64,000 nucleotides of DNA from Methanolobus sp. ZRKC5 (GCF_038446525.1 NZ_CP151792.1:1922001-1986000); one strand, 5' to 3'; positions 8,891 to 22,053 are shown, counted from the stretch's first letter. Made by a program: numbers and translations. Notes: a model not told the origin generated them from the sequence alone.

Positions 8891-8995
8891 GGATGGTGTC
8901 CTTTGAAGGAGTCCGCGTGAATGCGCAAAAACACTTACAATCACCGCCTTTCATTAAGTGGAGGCAAGAGTTATTTCTTGCCTGACGTTGGATTT

Positions 8996-9020
8996 GGCAG
9001 TTCGGTTAATTCTGACCGGT
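8996..9020 (+). other. 16S bulge-helix-bulge processing stem, 5' half
   Basis: Pairs with 10661-10685. From the outside in: GGCAGTT (8996-9002) pairs with AACTGCC; the central 4-bp helix CGGT (9003-9006) pairs with ATCG; then a 3-base bulge TAA (9007-9009) and the inner helix TTCTGACCGGT (9010-9020). Two 3-base bulges on opposite strands of a 4-bp helix is the recognition structure of the archaeal splicing endonuclease, which excises pre-16S rRNA. Confidence 0.88.
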
Positions 9021-9155
9021 AGTGTCTAATATACTACCTAAATAAGGAATTAACCAACTAATGTGCAAAGTAAAGAAATTCTCTAGTGAGAGTTCTTTCC
9101 TAAAAATTCCTTAAATGACTTCCAAAATGCATTAAACTTTTGTGTGAGATCAACA

Positions 9156-10630
<1,475 letters not shown>

Positions 10631-10660
10631 AAGCAGATCGGCATAAAGCCGATCACCACA

Positions 10661-10685
10661 ACCGGTCAGAAATCGAAAAACTGCC
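10661..10685 (+). other. 16S bulge-helix-bulge processing stem, 3' half
   Basis: ACCGGTCAGAA (10661-10671) pairs with 9010-9020; ATCG (10672-10675) forms the 4-bp central helix; AAA (10676-10678) is the 3-base bulge; AACTGCC (10679-10685) closes the outer helix with 8996-9002. Cleavage by the splicing endonuclease within the bulges would release pre-16S. Confidence 0.88.
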
Positions 10686-10732
10686 AAATCCGAAAAAAGT
10701 TACATGGATTCATTAAGAATGGAATCCACGAG

Positions 10733-10805
10733 GGGCTTGTAGATCAGTTGGAAGATCGCCGCCTTTGCAAGGCGGAGGCCTTGGGTTCGAATCCCAACAA
10801 GTCCA
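10733..10805 (+). tRNA. tRNA-Ala (anticodon TGC) in the 16S-23S spacer
   Basis: A 73-base cloverleaf. Acceptor arms GGGCTTG/CAAGTCC pair (one G-U), the anticodon stem CCGCC/GGCGG holds loop TTTGCAA with TGC, and the T-loop is GGTTCGAATCC-like. Discriminator base is A. No intron; CCA is not encoded. A spacer tRNA-Ala is the normal arrangement in euryarchaeal rRNA operons. Confidence 0.97.
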
Positions 10806-10900
10806 TTATTAGTGCACCTGGAGAGTAATTTCTTCGGGGAAGGATGAAGTGGCTGAAGCAACGACAGCTGCAATGAGATCGTGTATATGCATGCATATAT

Positions 10901-10920
10901 CAGACGCTCACTGGACAAAG
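10901..10920 (+). other. 23S bulge-helix-bulge processing stem, 5' half
   Basis: Outer helix ATATCAGA ends at 10904; central helix CGCT (10905-10908); bulge CAC (10909-10911); inner helix TGGACAAAG (10912-10920). It pairs with 13858-13881. The geometry (4-bp helix flanked by two 3-base bulges) is the canonical archaeal endonuclease target. Confidence 0.88.
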
Positions 10921-10929
10921 TGAGATGGA

Positions 10930-13845
<2,916 letters not shown>

Positions 13846-13857
13846 CTGTCCGTCTTG

Positions 13858-13881
13858 CTTTGTCCAGGCGAAATCTGATAT
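13858..13881 (+). other. 23S bulge-helix-bulge processing stem, 3' half
   Basis: CTTTGTCCA (13858-13866) pairs with 10912-10920; GGCG (13867-13870) pairs with CGCT; AAA (13871-13873) is the bulge; TCTGATAT (13874-13881) closes the outer helix. Pairing continues with a few mismatches through TGTGCAT. Confidence 0.88.
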
Positions 13882-13951
13882 GTGCATGTTTAATATACAT
13901 GACCTTATGGTAAAGTATAAATGCAATGGATTCATTCATGAATCGCTCATT

Positions 13952-14023
13952 GCCAAGGTGGCGGAGCGGCTACGCAATCGCCTGCAGAGCGATTCCATTC
14001 CGGTTCGAATCCGGACCTTGGCT
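13952..14023 (+). tRNA. tRNA-Cys (anticodon GCA)
   Basis: A 72-base cloverleaf between 23S and 5S rRNA. Acceptor arms GCCAAGG/CCTTGGC pair perfectly, the anticodon stem ATCGC/GCGAT encloses CTGCAGA with anticodon GCA, and the discriminator base is U, the identity element of tRNA-Cys. In this organism it is probably charged with phosphoserine by the SepRS encoded at 25.9-27.5 kb. Confidence 0.97.
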
Positions 14024-14051
14024 TTACCGTTTAAAATTCATCATGAGAGAG

Positions 14052-14172
14052 ATTGGCGGCCATAGCGGCGGGGCAATTCCTGTACCCATCCCGAACACAG
14101 AAGATAAGCCCGCCAGCGTTCCTTACTGTACTGAAGTATGAGAGTCTTCGGGAACTCTGGATCGCTGCCAAC
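14052..14172 (+). rRNA. 5S ribosomal RNA
   Basis: About 120 bases whose ends pair (TTGGCGGC at 14053 with GCTGCCAA at 14164-14171). Internal conserved blocks include CCCATCCCGAACACAGAAG and AAGCCCGCCAGCG. It is followed by a T-rich stretch (14191-14203), a likely transcription end. Ends are estimated from the terminal helix. Confidence 0.95.
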
Positions 14173-14416
14173 TCACTCAACACTAACTACTACTTTCTTT
14201 TTTCTAAATTGATTTTAACATTAACTAATCTATTTGTTATTCTGATATTATTGATTCTTACAATCTTTTATTGTTATTTTGATTGTGCATGCATATGGTG
14301 ATGGGAATCATTGACCCTGATTTAGTCTGGAAACAAATTTCATATATCTCCATTATCTCCATTGGTCAATCTAAAAAAAGCAATTTTAAATTCTGATTTT
14401 AAGTTCCTGAAAGGAA
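14173..14416 (+). other. Gap after the rRNA operon
   Basis: No gene seen. The first 40 bases hold T-rich tracts (CTTTCTTTTTTCT, 14191-14203) that probably terminate the rRNA transcript. The rest is AT-rich spacer before the tgtA promoter (TATA-like CTTAAATATATC, 14417-14428). Confidence 0.5.
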
Positions 14417-14450
14417 GCTTAAATATATCTTAACTATCATCTAAAAGCTC

Positions 14451-15920
14451 ATGTCATCAAAATTCGATATTATCCATAAGGATGCAGCAGGGCGTATCGG
14501 TAAGCTCACAACCCCCCACGGAGTGGTTGAAACCCCTACTGTAATGCCAGTTATTAATCCTAATATCCAGACAATAAAAGCCTCTGAGATGAGAGAGTTT
14601 GGTGCTGAGATACTTATCACGAATTCATACATCATCTACCGTAAGGACGAATTAAGGGAAAAGGCACTCAAAGACGGTCTTCATGCACTTCTTGATTTTG
14701 ATGGTCCTCTTATGACTGACTCCGGCTCATTCCAGTTATCAGTCTATGGTGAGGTTGAGGTCACAAACGAGATGATTATTGATTTTCAGCAAAAGATAGG
14801 AACTGACATTTGCGTTCCTCTGGATATTCCCACACACCCTGATGTGCCCTATGAAAAGGCAAAGGAAGATATGGATATCACAATACAGCGCCTTAAGGAA
14901 GCAAAGGAACTTGTAAAAGGTGATATGCTTTTGGCAGGTCCGGTGCAGGGCGCTATTTACAAGGATCTCCGTGAGGAGTGTGCCCGGGAGCTTTCAGAAG
15001 TAGGCTTTGATGTCTATCCATTCGGAGCTGTGGTTCCGTTGATGGAATCTTACCGTTATTCTGACCTTGTTGATGTAATTGCTTCAGCTAAGAAAGGACT
15101 TGACCCAACAGCACCTGTCCATCTGTTCGGTGCAGGACATCCAATGATGTTCGGACTTGCTGTTGCCCTTGGTTGTGATTTGTTTGATTCGGCTGCTTAT
15201 GCTCTTTATGCAAAAGACAGGCGTTACATCACTTCCAGAGGAACATATCATGTAGACCAGCTTATGTATCTGCCGTGCTCATGTCCTGTATGTATAGCTC
15301 ACAGTGCAGAAGAGCTGAAAAAAGCCCACAACTGTACTGAGCTTCTTGCAAGACACAATCTTTACGTAACTTTTGAAGAGGTACGTGAGGTCAAGCAAGC
15401 TATATGGGAAGGCAATCTCCTTGAACTTGTGGAACAAAGGTGCAGGTCGCATCCAAGAATGTTGGAAGCATTGAAGCAGATGTACACTTATTCTCCGTGG
15501 CTGGAACAGTGTGACCCGTCATCAAAATCCACACTATTCTACTGTGGTCCGGAGTCTGCCAGGCGTCCTGAAGTTCTGCGTTTCAACAAACAGCTTGAAA
15601 GACTTACCATAGAAGGTTCTGTGCTCATAAGGGCATACCCGACAAAGAAGGACAGTGACTATGACAATGTCATGATATTCAAACCACCATTCGGCTCTTA
15701 TCCACAGGAGCTTGCAGAGGTCTATCCGTTCAACGCAGAGGTTGTAAGGACCCCTGACTATGAATCACTTGAAACTGCCTATCAGAACACCATCAAGCTT
15801 GTGGAACTGAACCCTAAGGCAACCTTCACGTTCCTGATGAATGACAGGTTCGATCATCCTCTGGTGGAGAAACTTGCAGAATTTGATAATTTTACAATTG
15901 TTCCTCCGAAGAATGAGTGA
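14451..15920 (+). CDS. tgtA: tRNA-guanine(15) transglycosylase (archaeosine TGT)
   Basis: This 489-residue enzyme swaps guanine-15 of tRNA for preQ0, the first tRNA-bound step of archaeosine synthesis. The catalytic TIM-barrel domain is N-terminal with MTDSGSFQLSVYGEVEV (base-binding Asp) and LAGPVQGAIY. The zinc site is CSCPVCIAHSAEELKKAHNC near residues 279-300. A C-terminal part (about 360-489) follows, but no PUA domain is obvious, so it may be separately encoded. A TATA box (14417-14428) lies so close to the ATG that the mRNA is nearly leaderless. Confidence 0.95.
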   Translation: MSSKFDIIHKDAAGRIGKLTTPHGVVETPTVMPVINPNIQTIKASEMREFGAEILITNSYIIYRKDELREKALKDGLHALLDFDGPLMTDSGSFQLSVYGEVEVTNEMIIDFQQKIGTDICVPLDIPTHPDVPYEKAKEDMDITIQRLKEAKELVKGDMLLAGPVQGAIYKDLREECARELSEVGFDVYPFGAVVPLMESYRYSDLVDVIASAKKGLDPTAPVHLFGAGHPMMFGLAVALGCDLFDSAAYALYAKDRRYITSRGTYHVDQLMYLPCSCPVCIAHSAEELKKAHNCTELLARHNLYVTFEEVREVKQAIWEGNLLELVEQRCRSHPRMLEALKQMYTYSPWLEQCDPSSKSTLFYCGPESARRPEVLRFNKQLERLTIEGSVLIRAYPTKKDSDYDNVMIFKPPFGSYPQELAEVYPFNAEVVRTPDYESLETAYQNTIKLVELNPKATFTFLMNDRFDHPLVEKLAEFDNFTIVPPKNE

Positions 15921-16078
15921 TCTGTATTTTTGAGAATACATCTGAATATCTTTAATTTATGCTGTGGATATTCAGATAGTTTCTATTTTTTCATCTTAAG
16001 CACAATCCTATTTTTTAATCCACACTACCCTAATACTAATATACAATACCGAAGATTAGAACCTATAATCTATTGGTG

Positions 16079-17032
16079 ATGATATACTTGGTTTCGACTT
16101 CAGGCTCTAAAACACGAAATCCTTATCTTGAAATGTTAAGGCCGGAAATAGCGGATATGGATTTTGCTCTTCCTGCTGCAAGTGCTTTACTTGCTTCTTA
16201 TCTTGCAACAGGTGCGTTTCCGGAACTAGTGCTCTTTATTATAGCTGTTATCGGAGGTTATGTGGCGATCACAAGTTCCTATGTATATAATGACTGCTGT
16301 GATGTCGATATAGACACGATTAACCTTCCAAATCGTCCTCTTGTATCCAATAAACTCAGCCGTAAGCAAGCTATGAAGTATGCAGGTGTGCTGTTCTTAA
16401 TTGCAAGCATAGCAGCCCTCTACCTGAATCCTGAATCATTTGTGGTTCTGGTGATAGCAGTCGTAACTATAAGTGTATACTCAAAACTTGCAAAAAGAAT
16501 GACATTTCTCAGTTTTGTGCCTGTGGGAATAGCTTACGGGCTTGTGCCTATAGGTATCTGGCTGGCATTCGATCCGGCCGGAATTCTAAAGGGTCCTGAT
16601 TATGGCTCCATACTTCCCCTCCCTGCTATATTCCTTGGTTTGATGATGTGTTTCACTGACTGGGGTTTCACTCTTTCCGGTGTTGCCAGGGATGTAGAAG
16701 GTGACAGGGCCAGAGGAGCACCGACATTTCCAGTTACTTTTGGGGTTCCGGCAACCTCAAAGTTCGTAACTCTCATGTGGGTTGTAGGTGTAATAGCTTC
16801 TATTGCAATCGGACTTACAGCAAAGATCGGACCCATATATTTTGCAGGCGCAATGCTTGCAGGTGGGTGGATGCTCACACAGTCTTTTGATTTTATTAAG
16901 AACCCGACACAAGAACGTGGAGGCAGGCTATTTCTCCAGGGCTCCAGATACAGGGGCATCATGTTTGGTTCTCTTATACTAGATGTAATACTTTGCATAC
17001 TTGTTCCGGCATATTCCGGCATATTATGGTAA
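16079..17032 (+). CDS. UbiA-family prenyltransferase
   Basis: A membrane prenyltransferase of about 317 residues with some nine hydrophobic helices. It carries the UbiA metal-diphosphate motif YNDCCDVDIDTINLPNRPL (NDxxDxxxD) and a second Asp-rich loop VARDVEGDRARG. Members make archaeal lipid ether bonds (DGGGP synthase), quinones or similar. TTG (16073), GTG (16076) and ATG (16079) start the frame in a row; ATG 16079 is chosen. It is followed by a geranylgeranyl reductase and a radical SAM protein with 25-base and 3-base gaps, so the three act on one isoprenoid product. Which product is not decided by sequence. Confidence 0.85.
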   Translation: MIYLVSTSGSKTRNPYLEMLRPEIADMDFALPAASALLASYLATGAFPELVLFIIAVIGGYVAITSSYVYNDCCDVDIDTINLPNRPLVSNKLSRKQAMKYAGVLFLIASIAALYLNPESFVVLVIAVVTISVYSKLAKRMTFLSFVPVGIAYGLVPIGIWLAFDPAGILKGPDYGSILPLPAIFLGLMMCFTDWGFTLSGVARDVEGDRARGAPTFPVTFGVPATSKFVTLMWVVGVIASIAIGLTAKIGPIYFAGAMLAGGWMLTQSFDFIKNPTQERGGRLFLQGSRYRGIMFGSLILDVILCILVPAYSGILW

Positions 17033-17057
17033 TAATTAGTTGTTCCCGAGGTTCAAA

Positions 17058-18215
17058 ATGGATGCAGATATCATTGTAATAGGAGCTTCCCCTGCTGGTG
17101 TCATGGCAGCAAGGAATGCATCAGCTAAAGGTTGTAAAGTAATCCTGCTTGATAAAAAAGAAGCTGCAGGTGTCCCCACACATCCGGCAAACACATTTTT
17201 CAAAGGAATGTTTGACCGCACAGGTGAGGAAGTAGACCAGAGTTATGTCATCAAAAACCTCAAAGGTGCCTATATAGTAGCACCTTCTGGCAGAAATGTC
17301 ATCTTTGAAGGTGATGCTTACTTCCTTGACCGCAAGAAGTTCGATGAATTCTATATTCATCAGGCTGCAGAGGCAGGTACAGATGTTCGCTTCGGCATTG
17401 AGGTCCTTAATGTTCTAAGGGCTGCTGGGGGATTTGTAGTAAGTACATCAAAGGGCAAGATCAAGTGCAAACTCGTAATTGTTTCAGATGGTATTAATTC
17501 CAGAATAAGTGCCCTTCTTGGAATGAAACCTATCAAATATCCACAGGACATTGCCTGGTCCCTTGAAGCAGAGATAGAAGCAGAAGGAATTGGTGAACCT
17601 GAGCTGTTTGAATATTATGTTGGTAATCATGCTCCTGGATGGAAATCCACTTATTCACCATGTGGCGGGAACAGGGCAACCCTTGGCATGTATGTTCGAA
17701 GACATGGAAGGGATGTTTCTGACTTCTTCGATGATTGGCTTGAAAGGTTCAAGGAACTGAAGGGTCTTGATGAAGTCAAGATTATCAGTAAAACAGTAGG
17801 TGGTGATCCGATCGTTGCAATTCCTGGTGATATAGTTGCTGACGGTGTGATGGTGGTGGGTGGTTCTGCTGCCCAGTCGGGCATCGGATATGGTATGCAT
17901 GCAGGGCAGATGTGCGGTGATGTTGCAGCTGATGCAATTGCAAAAGGTAATCTGTCAAAGAGCTTCCTTTCTGAATACAGAACAAAATGGAACGCTGAAT
18001 ACAGGACAGAGTATTACCTTGGAAGGTTTGCCATGGAGACTCTCAGGAAAATGACTGACAAGGAGATCGATGAGATGATGAAGGTATTTGAAGGAGAGGA
18101 CTTGAAGGTACTTGGCGGAAGTCCTTTTAATCAGGCGTTACAGATATCCAAGCTGATATTGAAAAATAATCCATCTTCCATACTTTCATATAGGGCAATC
18201 TTCAGGACGAAATGA
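17058..18215 (+). CDS. Geranylgeranyl reductase family protein
   Basis: A 385-residue flavoprotein that saturates isoprenoid double bonds. An FAD-binding Rossmann start DIIVIGASPAGVMAARNA is at residues 4-21; later come the FAD-contacting VVVGGSAAQSGIGYGMHAG and a substrate domain with the GGR-type motif YYVGNHAPGWKSTYSPCGGN. The frame extends upstream to a TTG (17040), but GAGGT just before ATG 17058 marks the start. It is the middle gene of the UbiA-GGR-radical SAM operon. Substrates could be archaeal lipid chains or a methanophenazine side chain. Confidence 0.88.
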   Translation: MDADIIVIGASPAGVMAARNASAKGCKVILLDKKEAAGVPTHPANTFFKGMFDRTGEEVDQSYVIKNLKGAYIVAPSGRNVIFEGDAYFLDRKKFDEFYIHQAAEAGTDVRFGIEVLNVLRAAGGFVVSTSKGKIKCKLVIVSDGINSRISALLGMKPIKYPQDIAWSLEAEIEAEGIGEPELFEYYVGNHAPGWKSTYSPCGGNRATLGMYVRRHGRDVSDFFDDWLERFKELKGLDEVKIISKTVGGDPIVAIPGDIVADGVMVVGGSAAQSGIGYGMHAGQMCGDVAADAIAKGNLSKSFLSEYRTKWNAEYRTEYYLGRFAMETLRKMTDKEIDEMMKVFEGEDLKVLGGSPFNQALQISKLILKNNPSSILSYRAIFRTK

Positions 18216-18218
18216 GCG

Positions 18219-19364
18219 ATGAAGAACAAATATTATTTTTACAAAAATCCTTTTTTTAAGGTATATGCTCAGATAGTGAATGATCGGGTCAAGATGAAGA
18301 CCTCTGGCATTGCTTCCTCAATAATGGGTTCTTATGTTTCAGAGATGATGGAGATATTTGAGGATACAAAACCCTCAAAAGTGGAAAATGATCAGTTAAT
18401 ATACTCCACCTGGATGCCTCCTATACCCAGCAAGGCATTTGACCGGCTTGTATCAAGTCAGATGAGTGCAATGAGGGGTAAATTCATTCCGGAACAGATC
18501 ACAATCTCAATTACAGAAGAGTGTCCTAACAGGTGCATTCACTGCGCTTTACCGGATACTAAAAATAAAGCACGGCTCAGTCCTGATGTTGTTAAGAGTG
18601 TCATCGACCAGACTCAGAATATGGGCACCACTCTCATTATATTCGATGGTGGCGAGCCTTTGTTATATGATGGCCTTGAAGAGCTCATCAGTTATGTAGA
18701 TAGTTCACGCGCAATTGCGGGTCTGTTCACATCTGGTGTGGGGATGACTCCGCAGCGTGCATCAAGCCTTAAGGATGCCGGTCTTTCCATGCTAAGCGTG
18801 AGTTTTGACAGTGCAAACGAAGAAGGGCACGATTTTATGCGTGGAAGGCCTGGTGTATTCAATGATGCCGTAAATGCCATAAAGAACGGTCTGGATGCCG
18901 GTCTTTTAGTTGGTATGTATGTTGTTCTTTCGCCAAGAAATGTTGATGAGCTTGATGATTTTTATGAGCTTGCAAAAGAGCTGGGTGTGCATGAACTCTC
19001 TTTCTATGAGATCGTTCCTACCGGAAGGTGGCTGGACCATGGGAATGAAGTCCTTTCACCCGAAGGCCTGAAAAAGTTCGATGATTTTGTAGAGCGTACA
19101 TCTCATGCCGAAGGACCGCGCATTTTCCCCATTCCTCAGATCATAAGAAAAATGGGATGTTTTGCAGGCAGGAAATGGCTTCATGTAACTCCTGAAGGTG
19201 ATGTACTTCCATGTGCATGTATGCCAAAACCATATGGTAATATTCACGATGAACCTTTAGCATCGATATGGAATAAGATATACAAAGACCCTGTTTTTAC
19301 TTCAGGTCCCTGTCTTATGAGGGATTCAGAATTTAGAAAAGTCCACCTTGGACTCGAACAATAA
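18219..19364 (+). CDS. Radical SAM protein with SPASM-like C-terminus
   Basis: A 381-residue iron-sulfur enzyme. The radical SAM cluster motif is Cx3CxxC (C102, C106, C109, in TEECPNRCIHCALPD), followed by FDGGEPLLYDG (SAM-binding GGE). The C-terminal part has extra cysteines (MGCFAGRKWLHVTPEGDVLPCACMPKPYGN ... CLMRD), resembling a SPASM/twitch auxiliary-cluster domain. It starts 3 bases after the GGR stop codon, so it is translated with it. The reaction is unknown; a C-H chemistry step on the isoprenoid or its head group is an inference from context. Confidence 0.85.
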   Translation: MKNKYYFYKNPFFKVYAQIVNDRVKMKTSGIASSIMGSYVSEMMEIFEDTKPSKVENDQLIYSTWMPPIPSKAFDRLVSSQMSAMRGKFIPEQITISITEECPNRCIHCALPDTKNKARLSPDVVKSVIDQTQNMGTTLIIFDGGEPLLYDGLEELISYVDSSRAIAGLFTSGVGMTPQRASSLKDAGLSMLSVSFDSANEEGHDFMRGRPGVFNDAVNAIKNGLDAGLLVGMYVVLSPRNVDELDDFYELAKELGVHELSFYEIVPTGRWLDHGNEVLSPEGLKKFDDFVERTSHAEGPRIFPIPQIIRKMGCFAGRKWLHVTPEGDVLPCACMPKPYGNIHDEPLASIWNKIYKDPVFTSGPCLMRDSEFRKVHLGLEQ

Positions 19365-19403
19365 TTTTGCTGAAAAATAATTTTAAATAAAAAACAGTTG
19401 AGC

Positions 19404-19422
19404 GAGGGTGAAGATCACCCTC
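19404..19422. terminator. Bidirectional terminator hairpin
   Basis: GAGGGTGA / TCACCCTC forms a perfect 8-bp stem with a 3-base loop between two convergent genes. It is followed by TTAATTTTG on the plus side and by TTTTTTATT on the minus side. Confidence 0.7.
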
Positions 19423-19432
19423 TTAATTTTGA

Positions 19433-20293
19433 TTATTTCAGGAAGCCTGATCTCTGGAGTGCCATAAGGTTTTCCATGGTAAGCTTCTCACCAGACTTGA
19501 ACTTATCAAAGATGTCTTCTGCATCCTTGCGTGCATCTGCTCTGGCAGCTTCTCTCTTTCCATCGAAATCTCCTTTCTTCATCTTGCGGAGTTCCTTGTC
19601 TATGTCTCGGATCTCTTTCTGGGCTGCAATGAAGAGTTTGTGCTGTTCGTCAGCTTTTTCCTGGAATTGAACGAATTCTTTGTGAGCAGCATCAGATTCT
19701 GCGCGAATCTTGTCGGCTTCTTTGAAGGTAGTGATCATCTTGTCATGATATTCCTGTGCCTTCTGTGCATACTCTGAAAGTGTAGCGTGATGATTTGAAG
19801 CTTCGTCCCTGATCTCCTGTGCTTCTGTCAACAGTGTCTTGAGTTCTTCATTTCCTTCAAGTTGCTGTTTCTTTACAACATACTGCTTCTGGAGTTCAGT
19901 GATCTTGTTGACCAGTTCTCTTTCCTTGTTGGTTGTGAGGACTTCTGTCTGCTGTGCAAACTCGAGCCTGTCGATTTCCTTGCGGATATCTTTGATCGAA
20001 GGGCCGCCAAGGTTGTTCTCATTGCGTATCTGGTCTATCTTAGCAAATACTTCGTTTGCCTTGTTGTTGACCTCATCGCGGAGTACTTTGTTTTCCTTTA
20101 CCTTCTCGTTGTTCTCATCACGGAGTACCTTGTATTCCTGAGCTTCGTTGATAAGGTCCTTGGTCTGTTTGTTCAGCTCATTTCGCTTTGATGCAAGTGT
20201 GCTTGCCTCTGCGTTAAGCCCGTTACGTTTCTCTTTATATTCTTCGGACTGGGTTCTAAGCTCAGTCTTCTTGTCGTTCAGTTCTTTTATCAT
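19433..20293 (-). CDS. Archaeal coiled-coil protein next to serB
   Basis: A 286-residue, highly charged protein that is almost entirely coiled coil. Heptad-like stretches run from ELNDKKTELRTQSEEY to HKLFIAAQKEIRDIDKEL; there is a short break at NNLGGPSIKDI (about residue 98) where two coils may fold back. The tail LMALQRSGFLK looks like a small conserved end. No membrane helix or catalytic motif is seen. Archaeal genomes often place such a gene beside serB; the function is unknown. It lies 40 bases behind serB on the same strand. Confidence 0.8.
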   Translation of the reverse strand: MIKELNDKKTELRTQSEEYKEKRNGLNAEASTLASKRNELNKQTKDLINEAQEYKVLRDENNEKVKENKVLRDEVNNKANEVFAKIDQIRNENNLGGPSIKDIRKEIDRLEFAQQTEVLTTNKERELVNKITELQKQYVVKKQQLEGNEELKTLLTEAQEIRDEASNHHATLSEYAQKAQEYHDKMITTFKEADKIRAESDAAHKEFVQFQEKADEQHKLFIAAQKEIRDIDKELRKMKKGDFDGKREAARADARKDAEDIFDKFKSGEKLTMENLMALQRSGFLK

Positions 20294-20333
20294 TTCTTAT
20301 GTATCCTCCCGATCCAGCAAAAGAGCTGGCATT

Positions 20334-21032
20334 TCATGCATCTCTAATGCACGATACTTGGCCTTTTTCCGATTCCAGTAATTGGATTACCGGTATAACT
20401 GCTTCAAGGTTTTTTTCTGTTATGACAATATCAGCATGCTCATGGAGAATTGGTTTGGAATTAAAAGCTATGGCATATTTTGCTCTTTTAAATATGCATA
20501 TGTCATTGGCGCCGTCACCAACAACGATACAATCTTCAGGTTCTACTCCATATTTCCGGGAAATTTCTTCAAGAACGTGTTCCTTGGAACATTGTCCTGT
20601 AAGAGGTCCCCTTACCTCTCCTGTCAGACATCCTTCGTCTACCAGTAGTTCATTTGAAACTACATGATCCATTCCAAGTGTTTCACCAACTCGCTCTGCA
20701 GCTATGGTAAATCCACCGGATATCATTGCAGTTTTATACCCATGGGATTTCAGGTAATCGACGAGTATTTTTGCACCGGGCATGAAAGGCATTTTGTCAA
20801 GCGCATCATGCGCGTTATCGAGTGAAAGTCCTTTTAGTAGTCTTACTCTCTCAAAAAGTGCATGGGAAAAATCAAGTTCTCCGCGCATTGCTTTTTCTGT
20901 TATGGAAGCGACTTCGTCTCCCACTCCTGCCGCATGTGCGAGTTCGTCAATGGTCTCAGCGTCAATAAGGGTGCTGTCCATATCAAAAACTACTAACTTT
21001 ATCCTATGAGAATTATTGCTGGTACGACTCAC
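20334..21032 (-). CDS. serB: Phosphoserine phosphatase
   Basis: A 232-residue HAD-family enzyme that releases serine from phosphoserine. Motif I is VVFDMDSTLID (nucleophile Asp), motif II MISGGFT, motif III lysine near LTGQCSKEHVLEE, and motif IV VVGDGANDICIF. Length is typical of archaeal SerB. The minus-strand promoter has CTTAAATACTG near 21072-21082. Because phosphoserine is also the substrate of SepRS encoded nearby, SerB and SepRS draw on one pool. Confidence 0.93.
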   Translation of the reverse strand: MSRTSNNSHRIKLVVFDMDSTLIDAETIDELAHAAGVGDEVASITEKAMRGELDFSHALFERVRLLKGLSLDNAHDALDKMPFMPGAKILVDYLKSHGYKTAMISGGFTIAAERVGETLGMDHVVSNELLVDEGCLTGEVRGPLTGQCSKEHVLEEISRKYGVEPEDCIVVGDGANDICIFKRAKYAIAFNSKPILHEHADIVITEKNLEAVIPVIQLLESEKGQVSCIRDA

Positions 21033-21231
21033 TTCATCAAACCTGGAATTTCAATCCCGTATTGAAACAGTATTTAAGTGCCGAGATTGTTTTGAAATAC
21101 GCTACATTGCTTTTAAGGTTTTCGGGCAGAACCACTATATATGTAATCATTTTTTCAGGATGATATATTCCATTAGCTCCATTCCAAAAATAATATATGC
21201 TACACTGCCCATTGCACTACTGTGATTTTAC

Positions 21232-22053
21232 ATGGCAAAGATTGGATTTATTAAACTCGGTAACTTAGGTATGAGCCAGGTTATAGACCTCGTTCAGGAT
21301 GAGATTGCAGCAAGAGAAGGAATTACTATCCGTTCTTTTGGAACCGGTCCTAAAATGGGCAAAGCCGAAGCAGCAGCAACAGAAGAACTCAAGAAATTCG
21401 ATGCTGACTTCTACGTGATGATCAGCCCAAACTCAAGCGCACCAGGTCCAACAGCAGCTCGTGAGATATACAAGGATGTTCCATGTATCATAATCTCAGA
21501 CGGTCCAACAAAGAAGGACGACCGTGCAGCACTCGAAGAAGCAGGCTTTGGTTATATTATCATGACCGTTGACCCACTTATCGGCGCAAAGACAGAATTC
21601 CTTGATGCTGTAGAGATGGCTTCATTTAACTCAGATGCAATGAAAGTACTTTCAACATGTGGTGTTGTAAGGCTCATTCAGGAAGAGCTCGACAAAGTTG
21701 CCGCACAGGCAGACGAAGGCAAGGCACTCGAACTTCCACACATTCTCGCAAAGCCAGAGAAGTGCATTGAGAGAGCAGGTTTCAACAACCCATACGCAAA
21801 GGCAAAGGCACTTGCAGCTCTTCACATGGCTGATATGGTCGCAAAGATCAACTTCCCTGCATGCTTCATGATGAAGGAGATCGAGCAGGTCACCCTCACA
21901 ACAGCAGCAGGCCATGAGATGATGCGCGCAGCAGCACAGCTGGCAATCGACGCAAGAGAGGTTGAGAAATCAAACGACAGTGTCTTCAGGCAGCCCCACG
22001 CTAAGAAAGGCCACCAGATGACCAAGACAGCTCTCTATGAGAAGCCACAGTAA
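21232..22053 (+). CDS. mtd: F420-dependent methylenetetrahydromethanopterin dehydrogenase
   Basis: A 273-residue cytoplasmic enzyme that transfers hydride between methylene-H4MPT and F420, a central step of methanogenesis (run in the oxidative direction during methylotrophic growth). The N-terminus AKIGFIKLGNLGMSQVIDLV and TGPKMGKAEAA match Mtd along its whole length, as do MISPNSSAPGPTAAREI and MADMVAKINFPACFMMKEIEQ. Codon use is strongly biased, as expected of a highly expressed gene. A TATA box near 21190-21199 gives a leader of about 10 bases. It is terminated by a hairpin-T tract. Confidence 0.98.
   Translation: MAKIGFIKLGNLGMSQVIDLVQDEIAAREGITIRSFGTGPKMGKAEAAATEELKKFDADFYVMISPNSSAPGPTAAREIYKDVPCIIISDGPTKKDDRAALEEAGFGYIIMTVDPLIGAKTEFLDAVEMASFNSDAMKVLSTCGVVRLIQEELDKVAAQADEGKALELPHILAKPEKCIERAGFNNPYAKAKALAALHMADMVAKINFPACFMMKEIEQVTLTTAAGHEMMRAAAQLAIDAREVEKSNDSVFRQPHAKKGHQMTKTALYEKPQ

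Larger units (their letters stand above)
8649..9155 (+). other. rRNA operon upstream and leader region
   Basis: About 500 bases between MITE copy 1 and 16S, without a convincing gene. It contains AT-rich promoter-like sequence (TTAAAATATAATG near 8789-8801 and GATATATATAGG at 8881), a likely transcribed leader from about 8910, a hairpin-like GGCAAGAG/TTCTTGCC stretch near 8963-8981, and the 5' half of the 16S processing stem (8996-9020). Confidence 0.6.
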
